Positions 63,500 through 64,000 of a DNA stretch of 64,000 nucleotides are shown here, piece by piece. The position numbers and the translations under genes were made by a program. Positions within the stretch are counted from its first letter, which is position 1, and every line of letters begins with the position of its first letter. Source of the stretch: Agrocybe praecox (Eukaryota; Basidiomycota; Agaricomycetes; Agaricales; Agrocybaceae); NCBI GenBank assembly GCA_964017145.1, contig OZ024845.1, forward strand, positions 744,001 to 808,000, read 5' to 3'. The notes under the pieces are model-generated. The model did not search any database. It saw only the letters and a program-made list of their open reading frames with translations, and was not told where the DNA came from.

Positions 63500-64000
63500 T
63501 AGGTAACCGGAGTTAGGGCACCAACAAATCCGTAACCTGCGACACCTGTTTGGGAACCAGAACTTGCATGTTCAGTACTTGAATAAGGTCGAGCAATTCG
63601 ACCCACCGGCCCCTGTAGTCTCTTGACGCCATTATGCAGATCCCTTTCTTTCAAATCATTGCTTGTGCCCTCGAAGACCCCTCAAGAACGCCGCTCGAAA
63701 TCTATGCGATAGTTCCAAGTTTAACGGTAGAGACAGCAACCACCTGAATAGATGGACGGTAGCTTGGTCCTTCGGCAGATGTCAACGACTGATGTAGTGT
63801 AAAAGAATGCAAGTCAACTCGAGAATTGAATCCCCCATATTTGCGTACCTTTCATGTTCACGTAGAAAATCCCCCATGAACGTTCCGTCGACCATCTCAG
63901 GTCTAAATATGCTGATCTCGGTCAATATGCTGCAGTACCACGCCCTTCCATTCAAATTGAGTTCAGTCCAGTCAGTCCGTAATACGGCTCAGACATAGAG
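63500..64000 (-). pseudogene. Partly deleted copy of the 44.3-46.4 kb unknown gene
   Basis: Keeps the exons ERDLHNGVKRLQGPVGR and QTGVAGYGFVG, and upstream the region of FMGDFLREHER, but its 3' two thirds (hydrophobic and LRYHFSIRG parts) are missing through the 1.77 kb deletion. Continues past the window end. Confidence 0.5.

Larger units (their letters stand above)
60185..64000. repeat. Second segmental duplication, copy 2 (cut by window end)
   Basis: Partner of 41640-46360. It lacks about 1.77 kb of copy 1 (44085-45857); the junction is at about 63510 (AGTTAGGGCACC). It has a local duplication at 60590-61010. It has about 340 bases near 62440-62810 not present in copy 1. Confidence 0.75.

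Overview
The window looks like nuclear DNA of a filamentous basidiomycete, probably an agaricomycete. The evidence is intron-dense genes with GT-AG introns of about 45-75 bases, a chromodomain Ty3/Gypsy retrotransposon, expanded families of caspase-like (peptidase C14) and small P-loop G-domain proteins, and large gene-poor stretches full of relics. No rRNA, tRNA, CRISPR or bacterial operon structure is visible.

Layout. (1) A tandem segmental duplication of about 20 kb fills the left 39 kb: copy 1 covers 1-17862 (its left end lies outside the window) and copy 2 covers about 20701-39100. Each copy carries three different metacaspase-like genes, called here A, B and C (copy 1: 40-1270 partial, 4408-6499, 11244-13255; copy 2: 19736-21974, 24888-26989, 31553-33556). 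Each copy also has a minus-strand unit of unknown function (14.7-17.0 / 34.7-36.9 kb) and the 3' end of NMD3. The NMD3 in copy 1 is a truncated pseudogene (17172-17862). The NMD3 at the right end of copy 2 (38369-40345, minus strand) is complete. Copy 2 additionally holds a 1.2 kb DNA element with long inverted repeats (36889-38111) that is absent from the matching place in copy 1. (2) 40.3-46.6 kb holds relics and a minus-strand gene of unknown function. Part of it recurs at 60.2-64.0 kb as a second, decayed duplication. (3) 46698-56426 is a G-domain (P-loop) gene whose intron contains a 7.0 kb LTR retrotransposon (48804-55830) with LTRs that look identical and a perfect 5-base target duplication. 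An upstream intron of the same gene holds a 74-base minisatellite. (4) 56.4-60.2 kb is purine-rich or relic DNA, including pieces of a galactose/glyoxal-oxidase-like gene.

Functional picture. Each C14 protein has a short basic N-terminus, the caspase fold with the His (GHS) and Cys (D-[SC]-CHSG) active-site motifs, and a C-terminal extension with a diverged Ser/Pro-rich linker. All copies, apart from the cut-off one, appear intact after splicing, so three paralogues were duplicated as a block and kept. Several stretches are nearly identical between the two blocks, which suggests gene conversion. Next to a P-loop G-domain gene, this resembles the arrangement expected of a fungal recognition/cell-death locus, but that role is inference only. 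The retrotransposon is unusually legible: a self-priming primer site (Tf1 style), a slippery heptamer with a downstream stem at the gag stop, a chromodomain integrase, and a third ORF with its own zinc knuckle.
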